DNA of 64,000 nt from Streptomyces sp. NBC_01497 (GCF_036250695.1 NZ_CP109427.1:7006001-7070000), one strand, 5' to 3'. Counted from the stretch's first letter, positions 25,675 through 33,630 are shown. Translations and numbers: made by a program. Notes: generated by a model not told the origin, from the letters alone.

Positions 25675-25699
25675 TGCCAGGGACAGCCTGTACCAGGCA
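25675..25699. promoter_or_regulatory. 25-bp palindrome between SDR and XRE genes
   Basis: The segment starts TGCC at 25,675 and ends GGCA at 25,699, with inner arms GG.ACAG and CTGT.CC around one central base. Only two symmetric mismatch pairs and the centre break the symmetry. It sits in the 71-base divergent gap, just upstream of the regulator's ribosome site (GGGAGGA at 25,702-25,708), and is a strong operator candidate for that regulator. Confidence 0.6.
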
Positions 25700-25714
25700 G
25701 TGGGAGGAGACGAC

Positions 25715-26530
25715 ATGGCGCGGCAGGAGCTGGCCCACTACTTGCGGGACCGCCGCGCGGCCCTGCGTCCGCATGAGATCGGTCTGGCGGCGACGGGCAC
25801 CGACCGCCGCACACCGGGTCTGCGCCGCGAAGAAGTGGCGCAGCTCGCCCACATGTCGGTCGACTACTACACGCGGCTGGAGCAAGCCCGGGGGCCGCGG
25901 CCATCGGCCCGGATCCTGGACGCGCTGGCCCGCGCGCTGCGGCTCACGCCGGCCGAACGCAGCCATCTGTTCCGCCTGGCGGGTTCGAGCGCGCCGCCCG
26001 GCATCAGCGCCGTGCGGCGGGTGCGCCCGCAGGTGGCCCGGATGCTGGAGCGCCTGCCGGAGACCGGTGCCATCGTCACTGACGCGGCGTACGACGTCGT
26101 CACCTGGAACCCCCTGGCCCGGGCCCTGCTCGGCGCCGACCTTGGAGACGGGACGACGAACCTGGCCCGACGCCGCTTCCTGGGCCAGGGGCGGATGTAC
26201 GAGAGCTCCAGCGCCGAGGAATTCGGGCACGTCGTGGTGGCGCGGCTACGCCGGGCCGCGGACCGCTACCCGCATGACCCGCGGCTGGCCGAACTACTGG
26301 CCGAACTGCACGCCCGCAGTGAGGAGTTCCGGCAGATCTGGGAGGAGCGTCCGATCCACGCTCCAGGACACCGCACCAAGACCCTGGACCATCCGGAGGC
26401 CGGTACGCTGCGGTTGAACTGCGATGTCCTGCTCGTGCCCGAGGATGACCAGGAGGTTGTCCTGATGACGGCCGACCCCGGATCACCTGCCGTGCGCGCC
26501 CTGCGCAGGCTGGCCACGCAGGCGACCTGA
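25715..26530 (+). CDS. XRE-family regulator with MmyB-like ligand domain
   Basis: A 271-residue protein with GGGAGGA 6 bases before ATG. The N-terminal helix-turn-helix reads RRTPGLRREEVAQLAHMSVD and YYTRLEQARGPRPSARILDA, the hallmark LRREEVA..A.VS..YY.RLEQGR pattern of MmyB-type regulators. The C-terminal half is the MmyB PAS-like domain with AYDVVTWNPLARALLG. Members of this group often sit divergently beside an SDR gene and control it in response to a small ligand, possibly a fatty acid. The same layout is seen here with the SDR at 24,927-25,643. Confidence 0.9.
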   Translation: MARQELAHYLRDRRAALRPHEIGLAATGTDRRTPGLRREEVAQLAHMSVDYYTRLEQARGPRPSARILDALARALRLTPAERSHLFRLAGSSAPPGISAVRRVRPQVARMLERLPETGAIVTDAAYDVVTWNPLARALLGADLGDGTTNLARRRFLGQGRMYESSSAEEFGHVVVARLRRAADRYPHDPRLAELLAELHARSEEFRQIWEERPIHAPGHRTKTLDHPEAGTLRLNCDVLLVPEDDQEVVLMTADPGSPAVRALRRLATQAT

Positions 26531-26631
26531 AACGAAGGATGCGCCCAGTCTCGCCAGCGGTCACAGAGCGTCGCAACGCCATATTCACTGGGGTCCCTGC
26601 CCACCTTGATGCCGAGGCTCTCCACGGCGCC
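26531..26631. other. Short spacer
   Basis: Spacer between the XRE regulator and the transposase remnant; nothing recognised. Confidence 0.3.
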
Positions 26632-26886
26632 TCATGACTGCCGGTCGGCGAGTGCGGGCCGTACCCGGAGAACCTGCGGTGACACTTCGAGGGCGTCGTG
26701 TGGCGGTTCAGGAACGGGGCGAAGGGGGTGCGATCGCCGAGGCGGCGAATCGAAGATGATCCCGTCGCTGATGCGTCGGCGGTGGCACCCAAGTGGATGG
26801 TCCGGGTGGTGTTCCGGCCGATCGGGCAGCAGGACCGCGAATTGGCCCCAGAGCGGCTCGGTCAGCCATGATGGAAGCCCGGGCAC
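26632..26886 (-). pseudogene. IS5-type transposase, N-terminal fragment
   Basis: Read on the minus strand: LPSWLTEPLWGQFAVLLPDR, PEHHPDHPLGCHRRRISDGI and IFDSPPRRSHPL. The first two blocks are the N-terminal DUF4096-like region of actinobacterial IS5 transposases (WLxDxLWxxFAALLPxRPE, HPLGCHRRRIPDR). The frame decays after about 45 residues and no DDE domain follows. Together with the C-terminal piece at 24,440-24,922 in the opposite orientation it brackets the SDR/XRE module. Confidence 0.7.
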
Positions 26887-26958
26887 AGGTCTCCTCGGTG
26901 ATCACAGAGCGCCGGCAACTCCATGATCAACGGGACCTGATAGCACGAGCCCGGGCAC

Positions 26959-27819
26959 TCAGATGCTGTTGGCGATGCGCTCGTGGTCGCGTTCGCCCTC
27001 GCGGGTCTGGATACCAGCGGCGAGCAGCTTGTGGGCGAGCTCGGTGACCTCATCGCCGAACGCCGCGAACAGGCCCTCGTTCTCAACGGCGTATGCCGCA
27101 CGGGGAATCGGCTGCGCGATCGCGTCGACCGCAGCCTTCGTGATGGGGATCACCTCCGGGCGGAGGCCGGCGATCCGTCGGGCGAGGGTGTCGACGAAGG
27201 AATCGAGTTCCGCTGCGGGCAGGGCACGATTGATCAGGCCGTACCGTTCCGCGAGCTCCGCGCCCACGAGCTCGGCGCCGAGGATGAGCTCCAGCGCGCG
27301 GGCCCTTCCTGCCAGGCGCGTCATGTTCACCGTGCCGCCGCCTCCGGGGAGGATCCCCATCAAGGACTCCGGCTGCCCCTGCCCCGACTTGCCGATCGCC
27401 GCGAATCGCATGTCCAGGTACATGAAGAACTCGTTGCCCGCGCCGCGTGCGAAGCCCGCGAGCTTGCCGATGGTGACCTGCGGCAGGGAGCGGACCTCCT
27501 CGCTCATCGTCTGGAGGATGTTCAGGCCCTCGGGGATGACCGAGTCCGGTGCGGCCGCGATCGCGGCGCGTGTGGCTGCAGGCAGGGCGTCAGGGTCGGT
27601 GAGGTAGGCCATGTCGCCGTGCGCGACGAAGAATTCCGGGTCGGCGCTCTCGAAGACGATGACGCGGACGTCGGCGTCATCGCGCACACGCGCGACGAAT
27701 GCCCGGAGTGAGGGCAGGAGGACCGCGTCCATCAGGTTCAGCGGCGGGTGATCGATTGTCACCGTCGCGACCCCATCTGAGACGCCGATCGTCAGGGCGG
27801 GGAGGTCGTTGTAGCTCAT
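26959..27819 (-). CDS. Crotonase-family protein (enoyl-CoA hydratase/isomerase)
   Basis: A 286-residue protein. ATVTIDHPPLNLMDAVLLPS (18-37) is the crotonase start, FFVAHGDMAYL corresponds to the first oxyanion-hole/acyl-CoA loop, and ARGAGNEFFMYLDMRFAA with GQPESLMGILPGGGGTVNMT is the core oxyanion and catalytic region. The second position keeps Glu (PES), whereas the first typical glutamate is Asn-Glu (GAGNE). The C-terminal helix of usual crotonases (about 260 residues) is slightly extended. It diverges from a TetR regulator whose palindrome lies between them, so it is probably ligand-induced. The CoA substrate is unknown. Confidence 0.85.
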   Translation of the reverse strand: MSYNDLPALTIGVSDGVATVTIDHPPLNLMDAVLLPSLRAFVARVRDDADVRVIVFESADPEFFVAHGDMAYLTDPDALPAATRAAIAAAPDSVIPEGLNILQTMSEEVRSLPQVTIGKLAGFARGAGNEFFMYLDMRFAAIGKSGQGQPESLMGILPGGGGTVNMTRLAGRARALELILGAELVGAELAERYGLINRALPAAELDSFVDTLARRIAGLRPEVIPITKAAVDAIAQPIPRAAYAVENEGLFAAFGDEVTELAHKLLAAGIQTREGERDHERIANSI

Positions 27820-27944
27820 GGGGTGGCTCCACTTCGCGGTAGGGGGCGGCGCGTGACTGGGCCGCAGTCCGGGGGAAAGCATCGCGAACCTAAGCTTCGC
27901 GACTGACACTGAGTATCAGGCTATGAACTCGTACGCAAAGAAGC

Positions 27945-27972
27945 AAACGGGTGTGTCGGAGTACACTCGTTT
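27945..27972. promoter_or_regulatory. TetR operator candidate
   Basis: AAACGGGTGT (27,945-27,954) and ACACTCGTTT (27,963-27,972) are 10-base arms with one mismatch around an 8-base centre. The repeat ends two bases before the TetR start codon at 27,975 and lies 126 bases upstream of the divergent crotonase. Position and symmetry fit self-repression. Confidence 0.6.
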
Positions 27973-27974
27973 CC

Positions 27975-28592
27975 ATGAGTGCAGCACCAGTGGGTACCCG
28001 TGAGATCGGCCGTCACGCGGTGCGAGCAGAGCTAGCTCGCGTGGCGTTCAACCGGTTCTGCCTCACCGGCTTCAGCCAGGTCACCTTCGCCGACCTCTCC
28101 GAAGCCGCTGGAGTGTCGCGGAGTACCTTCCTGCGCTACTTCGGCACCAAGGAAGACGTGGTTCTGTTCGTCTTCGACCCTGTTGGTGACGTCATCGCTG
28201 ACGCCCTCGATGCCGAGCGAGCCAATCAGGACGACTGGAGCAGGCTGCGCAACGCTCTGGAGTCAGCCGTGGGGTTCCTCGTGCGCGACGTCCAGGAACT
28301 CGTGACGATCCTCGGCCTCGTCGAGCAGACCCCAGCCCTGTGCGCACGCCTTCGGGAGAAGCAGGCTGAATGGCGGCCAAAGATCGTCGCCCGACTGCAG
28401 AAGTCAGCTTCCTCGACCGACGGGTCATCGGTCGTCGCCAACGTTCGGGTAGCGGCAGCGCTCGAAATCTTGTGGATCGTCCTCGGGCGATGGAGCGCGA
28501 GCGACGGCCGAGAGGACCTCGGCAAACTGCTGGACGCTGCGTTCGCCGCCTTCTCGACCCCGGCATGCCAGCAGACGGACGTTCCGTCGTAG
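27975..28592 (+). CDS. TetR-family regulator
   Basis: A 205-residue protein. The helix-turn-helix covers about residues 10-58: AVRAELARVAFNRFCLTGFS, QVTFADLSEAAGVSRSTFLR, YFGTKEDVVLFVF. The C-terminal helical domain ends LGKLLDAAFAAFSTP, the same wording as the TetR at 14,165 (LVDDAFAAV), so both are of the AcrR type with TetR_C_17-like ends. ATG 27,975 is chosen; an in-frame TTG/GTG extension would overlap the palindrome. It is divergent from the crotonase and likely represses it. Confidence 0.85.
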   Translation: MSAAPVGTREIGRHAVRAELARVAFNRFCLTGFSQVTFADLSEAAGVSRSTFLRYFGTKEDVVLFVFDPVGDVIADALDAERANQDDWSRLRNALESAVGFLVRDVQELVTILGLVEQTPALCARLREKQAEWRPKIVARLQKSASSTDGSSVVANVRVAAALEILWIVLGRWSASDGREDLGKLLDAAFAAFSTPACQQTDVPS

Positions 28593-28741
28593 AGGGCCGA
28601 GGTTCAGCAGAGCCCCGACAATCTCGGGTGTCCTGGTTCGCGGCGAGAGACAGCGTGCGTGAAGGTGGGCGGGTGGGGGTATCCGGCGAAGCGACTTCCG
28701 CCCCGCCGTGCACGCGTTTCGCGCGTGAGAGGAGAGCTGCC

Positions 28742-28966
28742 GTGTTGATGGCCCATCCTGCCGTCCTGAGCAACCTCATCGAGCAGTACGAAACTCTCCA
28801 CACCCTCCAGGCCGAGAACGGCAGCACCCAGTCCCGGCAACGCCTGGAAGACGTCTCCTACACGCTCTGCGTTGCCACCGGCACCCGCGACGTGGACACC
28901 GCCCTGCAGGCCGCCCGGCAACGCCTCGCAGAGGGTCAGATCACCCGCAACGCCGTCGCCGCCTGA
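28742..28966 (+). CDS. DUF5133 protein
   Basis: A 74-residue protein reading MLMAHPAVLSNLIEQYETLH, LEDVSYTLCVATGTRDVDTA and LQAARQRLAEG. That is the full length and signature of the DUF5133 family found only in Streptomyces and relatives (MLMAHPAVL...L..YE.L, LEDVSYTLCVSTGTR). The function is unknown; many copies sit near stress or sigma-factor genes. GAGAGGAGAG is just upstream of GTG 28,742. It stands alone. Confidence 0.85.
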   Translation: MLMAHPAVLSNLIEQYETLHTLQAENGSTQSRQRLEDVSYTLCVATGTRDVDTALQAARQRLAEGQITRNAVAA

Positions 28967-29636
28967 ATCCGCCGGGCGGCTCTCCGCTTGATCGTGCAGG
29001 AGTGCCTCTGCCGCCGTGCCGACAGACGGAGCGTCGCAGTCCCTCGTGACGTGCGGCGCTCCCGGTCGGCACACGGCCAGCAGGCGTCGCACGATGCTGT
29101 GACGAGCGCACCCCAGTCACCGCCCTGCGCTGTTCCCCGCCCTCATGTCGGCGTCAGCCGTCGACGCGGGGGCGTACTCCAGAACAAGGCCCACTCGGGT
29201 CGCCCAGGGGGAGCCGACCCCTGCCGCTACCAGCTTCGACGCTCCATCCACGTCTGACGCACCTCAGCAGCAGCCGCATGACCGAGACTGCTGCGGTCTT
29301 GCCGCTGGCCGCGGCCGAGGACGGGACCGGGGACGCGGGGGGTGCCGAAGCGCCTGCCCGGACGGCGTACGCACTGGGGCGAGCACAAGGGGAACCGACC
29401 ATCGAGCGGTTCGACCTCTCTGGCCCCGTCATGGCGATCCACGCTTGCAGGCACCCGGTCGCGGAATGGACGCCCGGCTGGTCCGGCGAGGTGCGCCGTC
29501 TCAGCTCCCGGAACGCGAGAACGTGCAAAAGCGCAGCGGGTACAAGGGAGGCAGCGGCATTCGCATGGCGCCGGCAGGGAGTGCCTGGTGGCCAAGCGGT
29601 GCGCCTCGACTGGACGACGATCAGGTGGAGGGCAGC
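28967..29636. other. No firmly supported gene
   Basis: A plus-strand frame from ATG 29,278 (MTETAAVLPLAAAEDGTGDA, then IERFDLSGPVMAIHACRHPV) runs for 120 residues, but no ribosome site or family is recognised and it ends inside the leader of the next gene. The rest has nothing visible. Confidence 0.3.
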
Positions 29637-30164
29637 ATGATGCGAGAGTCCGACGGCGGAGAAATGGCGTCTCCCGCCAGCGGCGCTTCCGGCAGGGACG
29701 AGACACCTGAGCAGCGTGCGGACCGGCTGTGGGCAGAGCTCCTGCAGGAGCTGCGGGTCGCCCAGACGGGTGTGCAGATCCTCTTCGGATTCCTGCTGAC
29801 AGTCGCCTTCCAGTCGCGTTTTGGTGAACTGTCCTCGGCCGACCGTACGTTGTACGTAGTCACCGTCGCGCTCGGTGCCGGCACGACAGGGGCGCTGGTC
29901 GGACCCGTGTCGCTGCACCGCATGCTGACCGGGCGGCACATGAAGCCGGAGACGGTGACATGGGCGTCGCGTCTTACGGTGATGGGGCTGGTCCTTCTGG
30001 TGTGCACCATGGCGGCGGCGCTGCTACTCGTCCTGCGGGTGGCGGGCAGCAACACCGCCGCATTGTGGATCGTGGTGGGGATGGTGGTGTGGTTCGGCGT
30101 GGCCTGGTTCGTCCTGCCCGCGATCGCGCGGCACCGCGTCCTGGCCAGGCGGGACCGCAACTGA
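29637..30164 (+). CDS. DUF6328 membrane protein
   Basis: A 175-residue protein. After a polar start comes WAELLQELRVAQTGVQILFG, the hallmark of DUF6328 (ELLQELRVxQTGVQILF). Four hydrophobic helices follow: FGFLLTVAFQSRF, LYVVTVALGAGTTGALVGPV, LTVMGLVLLVCTMAAALLLV and ALWIVVGMVVWFGVAWFVLP, with a basic tail. ATG 29,637 has GGTGGAGG 5-8 bases upstream; the next codon is also ATG. Function unknown; in Streptomyces such genes are often near stress-response genes, and here a STAS protein gene is the next one, convergent. Confidence 0.85.
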   Translation: MMRESDGGEMASPASGASGRDETPEQRADRLWAELLQELRVAQTGVQILFGFLLTVAFQSRFGELSSADRTLYVVTVALGAGTTGALVGPVSLHRMLTGRHMKPETVTWASRLTVMGLVLLVCTMAAALLLVLRVAGSNTAALWIVVGMVVWFGVAWFVLPAIARHRVLARRDRN

Positions 30165-30246
30165 CGGACGGAAGTGTTTCGTTGCCGAGCGCATGTTCAT
30201 GCGGCGGCAGGCCGTCCGGCTCCGCCAGGCGTAGCGCGGTGCCCGG

Positions 30247-30660
30247 TCAGTCCTCTGTGCCGTCGGTGAAGAGGTCAGCGGTGTCGGTGAGTTCGAGAAC
30301 ACGGCGGACGATGGGACTGGTGGCGGCCAACACCAGGGTCTTGGTGCTGGCGGCGGCGTGCCGGCGTGCCTCCAGAAGGGCGCTCAGGGCCGAGCCATCC
30401 CAAAAGGTGACATCGCAGAGGTTGAGGTCCACCCCTTGCTGCGACGCGTCCAGGGCGTCCATCAGGTTGTCAAGAAAGACGCTCCGGGCGTCCCAGTCGA
30501 CCTCGCCGTGCACCGCGACCGTGATCCGCGCGGAGCCGGACGGGCTGCTGAAAGTCACGAAGCAGCGCGGACCCACAGCCGGGGCGGGGCGTCCCGCGTT
30601 CTTCGGCTGCGTCGGGGCGCAGGACATGCGCCGCGGCGTGGCGGACACTCCCCAGGACAT
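30247..30660 (-). CDS. STAS-domain anti-sigma-factor antagonist
   Basis: A 137-residue protein with an N-terminal extension of about 30 residues and a STAS domain: ARITVAVHGEVDWDARSVFL, GVDLNLCDVTFWDGSALSAL and ARRHAAASTKTLVL. The segment FWDGSALSAL corresponds to the phosphorylatable D-S-S/T motif (usually FxDSSG/TxL); the second position reads Gly and the serine is Ser of GSA. It could bind and be phosphorylated by an RsbW/RsbT-like kinase and be reset by the PP2C phosphatases in this window, which is inference. GGAGGG lies 10 bases before ATG 30,660. It diverges from a winged-helix regulator. Confidence 0.82.
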   Translation of the reverse strand: MSWGVSATPRRMSCAPTQPKNAGRPAPAVGPRCFVTFSSPSGSARITVAVHGEVDWDARSVFLDNLMDALDASQQGVDLNLCDVTFWDGSALSALLEARRHAAASTKTLVLAATSPIVRRVLELTDTADLFTDGTED

Positions 30661-30701
30661 GATGGTCCGCTCCCTCCGAATTCCATCAGAAGACGTCAGC
30701 T

Positions 30702-30727
30702 GATACACGAAACATAGTTCATGTATC
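30702..30727. promoter_or_regulatory. 26-bp palindrome between STAS and winged-helix genes
   Basis: GATACA.GAA (30,702-30,711) mirrors TTC.TGTATC (30,718-30,727) around a mostly symmetric centre. It lies 39 bases before the regulator start (30,766) and 42 bases before the STAS start on the other strand, so one bound protein could control both. Confidence 0.6.
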
Positions 30728-30765
30728 GGCGGGCTGCAATAGGCGGCCTGCTTTACCATGACGTC

Positions 30766-31101
30766 ATGGATGCAGTGCCTGAAGCCCACGTCGGATGGAC
30801 GTTCCTGACCAATCACGCACGCGTGCTCGCAGCGATCGCCGACGATCCGACCGTCCGCATCCGCGACATCGCCGCGCGCTGCAGGCTGACCGAGCGAGCC
30901 GTCCAACGGATCATCTCCGACCTCGAACAGGACGGGTATCTCTCCCACACCCGCGAAGGCCGCGCGAACAGCTACCACATCGCTGCAGGCAAGGTCCTGC
31001 GCCATCCCGCCGAAGCCGGCCTCACCGTCAGCTCACTCCTGTCGCTGCTGGTCCAGGACGAAGCCGAACGTGCACCGCACGACACGCACGCCCAGCGGTG
31101 A
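30766..31101 (+). CDS. Winged-helix (MarR/ArsR-like) regulator
   Basis: A 111-residue protein. VGWTFLTNHARVLAAIADDP, TVRIRDIAARCRLTERAVQR and IISDLEQDGYLSHTREGRAN form a winged helix; the wing is followed by SYHIAAGKVLRHP. This is the MarR-type HTH that recurs beside STAS or anti-sigma genes in Streptomyces. ATG 30,766 is chosen over an upstream ATG at 30,721 that lies inside the palindrome. It probably binds the palindrome and governs the STAS gene. Confidence 0.8.
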   Translation: MDAVPEAHVGWTFLTNHARVLAAIADDPTVRIRDIAARCRLTERAVQRIISDLEQDGYLSHTREGRANSYHIAAGKVLRHPAEAGLTVSSLLSLLVQDEAERAPHDTHAQR

Positions 31102-31159
31102 CACCCCTCGCGGCAGCCGACTGCGTGGTCGCGCTCACGCGCTGACCCATTACCAGGGC

Positions 31160-31446
31160 GCCACCACCGCTGCAGGCAGCTTCGGACTCCTCGCGTCGGT
31201 CTCGGCCCGCTCCTCCCGCGGGTGCCGTGTCGCCGAGGCGCCCGCCATTCTGTGGCCGACGAGAGCCGCGCCTGTCGTAGCCGCCGACGTCCCCCAGTCG
31301 GCCAGTGCTTGGGCATAGGCCGTCCGGGCCGGCTCGTTGTCACTCTCGATCATCGCCAGTTCGGCTCGGGCAAGAGCCTGGCCGACGGTACGGACCTCGA
31401 TGGCGGACAACATCCCGGCGGCGGATCTGCGCGCGTGCATAGCCAA
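31160..31446 (-). pseudogene. ABC-F ATPase fragment
   Basis: Minus-strand reading VRTVGQALARAELAMIESDN, EPARTAYAQALADWGTSAAT resembles the insert after Walker A in actinobacterial ABC-F proteins (RAALxxAELAMxExDDEPT..AYAQALxDWxxxGGYxxE). Neither Walker motif is present, and the text breaks after about 55 residues. It abuts the integrase relic on its right. Confidence 0.4.
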
Positions 31447-31453
31447 GTTGTAG

Positions 31454-32345
31454 TCAACCGTCTCCTCGGTCGATTACCAGCGCGGCATACTGTCCGAGCT
31501 CTCCTCCATCCTGGAAGCGGCCGTCGAGGACAGACCGCTTACCGGGAACCCCATGCCCGCGAAGTCTGTGCGGTGGCCAAAGGCGCCGCAAGAGCGACGC
31601 GACGCGTGGCGGTTGGAGACTGCTCTGAGAGTCCGCGACGTCATCAGCCCGCGAAACCGGATAGCCGTCGTAGTCGGCCTGGGATGCGGGCTACGTCAGG
31701 GCGAGGTGTTCGGGCTTGGTCCGGAGGACATCGACTACGCACGAGGCGTCCTCCATGTACGCCGCCAAATCCAGGCGGTCCGAGGAAGGTTGTACTTCGC
31801 CCTGCCGAGGGGGAAGAAGACCCGTACCGTCGACATGCCCTCCTCGGTGGACGACGAGCTGAAGCGCCATGTCGAAGCGTTCCGGCCGGTGGAGGTGGAG
31901 CTTCCGTGGGGGGAGCCGGAGGGGCAGGCGAGGAAGTTCCTCCTCCTATACTCACCACTCGATTCGGGAACGCCGTCGCGGTGAATACGTGGGACACCTA
32001 CTCCTGGAAGCCCGCGCTGGCCGCGGCCTGCGTGATCCCGGCGCGTGCGCAGGGGGCGAAGCCCTGGCAGTGGGCCGCGGCCCCGCGGGACGGATTTCAT
32101 GTGCTGCGGCACACCTACGCCTCGATCATGCTTGAGGCCGGAGAGACCGTCGTGCCTTGGCTCGTTGGCTCCCGCACTCCTCGCCCTCGATCACCCTCGG
32201 TTACTATGCTCACTTCATGCCAGAGGCCGGTAGTAAGGGTCGCGCCGCCATCGAGCGAATGCTGCGGGAGTGATGAAGGGGATCGGCACGTCGGCCGAGA
32301 CTCCCCAGATTCTCCCCAGCTCCGCTGGAGGGCGATGTGCGGCCC
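31454..32345 (+). pseudogene. Tyrosine integrase, 5'-truncated and frameshifted (right copy)
   Basis: After an in-frame TAG (31,451) comes GILSELSSILEAAVEDRPLT and NPMPAKSVRWPK. The catalytic start follows with IAVVVGLGCGLRQGEVFGLG (the first arginine in LRQGE) and EDIDYARGVLHVRRQIQAVR. Near 31,960 the frame changes to WDTYSWKPALAAACVIPARA and FHVLRHTYASIMLEAGETV (His and Arg of HxLRH). Another change gives SITLGYYAHFMPEAGSKG with the catalytic tyrosine, and a further one gives the tail ETPQILPSS common to Streptomyces integrases. All catalytic residues can be found but in three or four frames, and the N-terminal DNA-binding domain is lost. Confidence 0.82.
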
Positions 32346-32404
32346 TGCACCCTTCTGGAAGCGACCATGGAATACAAGATGTATGGGACGGATGGCCTAG
32401 GAAA

Positions 32405-33250
32405 ATGCTGAATGAGGTGACTGCGACCCGCTACGTCACGCCCTTGCGTGAGGGCGGGTCGCTCCCGGGCATCGTCGAAGCCGACGACCTAGGAACGTAC
32501 GTCATGAAGTTCACCGGGGCCGGCCAGGGGCGAAAGACGCTGGTCGCGGAAATCATCTGCGGCGAGCTCGGCCGCAGTCTGGGCCTGCGGGTGCCCGAGC
32601 TGGTCACCATGCAGCTGGACCCCGTCATCGGGCTGGGCGAGCCCGACCAGGAGGTCCAGGAGCTGCTCAAGGCGAGCGGGGGACTGAATCTCGGCATGGA
32701 CTACCTGCCGGGAGCCCTCGGCTTCGACCCGCTCGCGTACGAGGTGAGCCCCGCGGAGGCGGGCCGGGTCGTCTGGTTCGACGCGCTGATCAACAACGTG
32801 GACCGCTCCTGGCGCAATCCGAACATGCTCGTCTGGCATGGCGACCTGTACCTCATCGACCACGGCGCCACGATGATCTGGCACCACAACTGGCCCACGG
32901 CGCAGGCGTCCGCCGCCAAGCCGTACAACGCGTCGGACCATGCCCTGGCCGAGTTCTCGCCGGACATCGCGTCGGCCGCCGCCGCGCTCGCGCCTCTCGT
33001 GACCGAGGAGCTGCTGCGCGAGATCACGGCGGCCGTGCCCGACGAATGGCTGGTCGACGAACCGGGCTTCGACACCACCGACGAGCTGCGGCGCGCCTAC
33101 ATCGCACCGCTGCTGGCCCGTGCCGCCACCATCCACGAGCGCATCGTCATGGACGCTCCCGCCAAGACCCGTCCCTCGCAGGCGCCCGGCTGGCTCGCCG
33201 CCCGGCTGCGCCCCGCGGAGCGGCCCGAAGGACAGGACGGCGGCCGATGA
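32405..33250 (+). CDS. HipA-like kinase-fold protein
   Basis: A 281-residue protein. GTYVMKFTGAGQGRKTLVAE (30-50) is the P-loop-like strand with its lysine, GLRVPELVTMQLDPV follows, and WFDALINNVDRSWRNPNMLV with LYLIDHGATM matches the catalytic N-x-D-R/N-x-x-N-x-L and DH metal motif of HipA/PI4K-like kinases. The family lacks the N-terminal Couple_hipA domain of toxin HipA. The next gene (DUF3037) overlaps by 4 bases (ATGA), a pairing conserved in many bacteria. The start has AGGAAA upstream. It is the first intact chromosome-type gene after the integrase relic. The target is unknown. Confidence 0.85.
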   Translation: MLNEVTATRYVTPLREGGSLPGIVEADDLGTYVMKFTGAGQGRKTLVAEIICGELGRSLGLRVPELVTMQLDPVIGLGEPDQEVQELLKASGGLNLGMDYLPGALGFDPLAYEVSPAEAGRVVWFDALINNVDRSWRNPNMLVWHGDLYLIDHGATMIWHHNWPTAQASAAKPYNASDHALAEFSPDIASAAAALAPLVTEELLREITAAVPDEWLVDEPGFDTTDELRRAYIAPLLARAATIHERIVMDAPAKTRPSQAPGWLAARLRPAERPEGQDGGR

Positions 33251-33630
33251 GCGCGCGGGACGTCTACGAGTACGCACTGCTGCGTGTGGTGCCTCGCGTC
33301 GAGCGCGGCGAGTGCTGCAACGCCGGCGTGATCCTTTACTGCCGGGGCCAGTCGTTCATCGCGGCGAAGACCCACCTGGACGAGGCCCGCCTGCTGGCAC
33401 TGGACCCGTCGGTCGACCTGGCCGGCGTGCGGGCCGCGCTCGCCGCCGTCGAGTCGGTCTGTGACGGGGGGGCGGCCGCCGGGCAGGCCGGCGGGGACGA
33501 TCCGGGCCGCCGGTTCCGGTGGCTGATCGCGCCGCGCTCGACCGTCGTGCAGCCCGGGCCGGTGCACACGGGCCTGACGGTCGACGCCAAGGCCGAGGCC
33601 GAGCGGCTGCTGGCTCTCCTCGTGCGCTGA
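33247..33630 (+). CDS. DUF3037 protein
   Basis: A 127-residue protein reading VYEYALLRVVPRVERGECCN, AGVILYCRGQSFIAAKTHLD and ARLLALDPSVDLAGVRAALA, the standard DUF3037 start. It ends RFRWLIAPRSTVVQPGPVHT. It overlaps the HipA-like gene by ATGA and is certainly co-translated. Together they form a kinase/partner pair of unknown role; the name antitoxin would be speculation. Confidence 0.88.
   Translation: MSARDVYEYALLRVVPRVERGECCNAGVILYCRGQSFIAAKTHLDEARLLALDPSVDLAGVRAALAAVESVCDGGAAAGQAGGDDPGRRFRWLIAPRSTVVQPGPVHTGLTVDAKAEAERLLALLVR

Noticed and set aside
29278..29640. A 120-residue gene upstream of the DUF6328 gene
   Set aside because: There is no ribosome site, no recognised family, and it overlaps the leader of the next gene; left as unassigned sequence.
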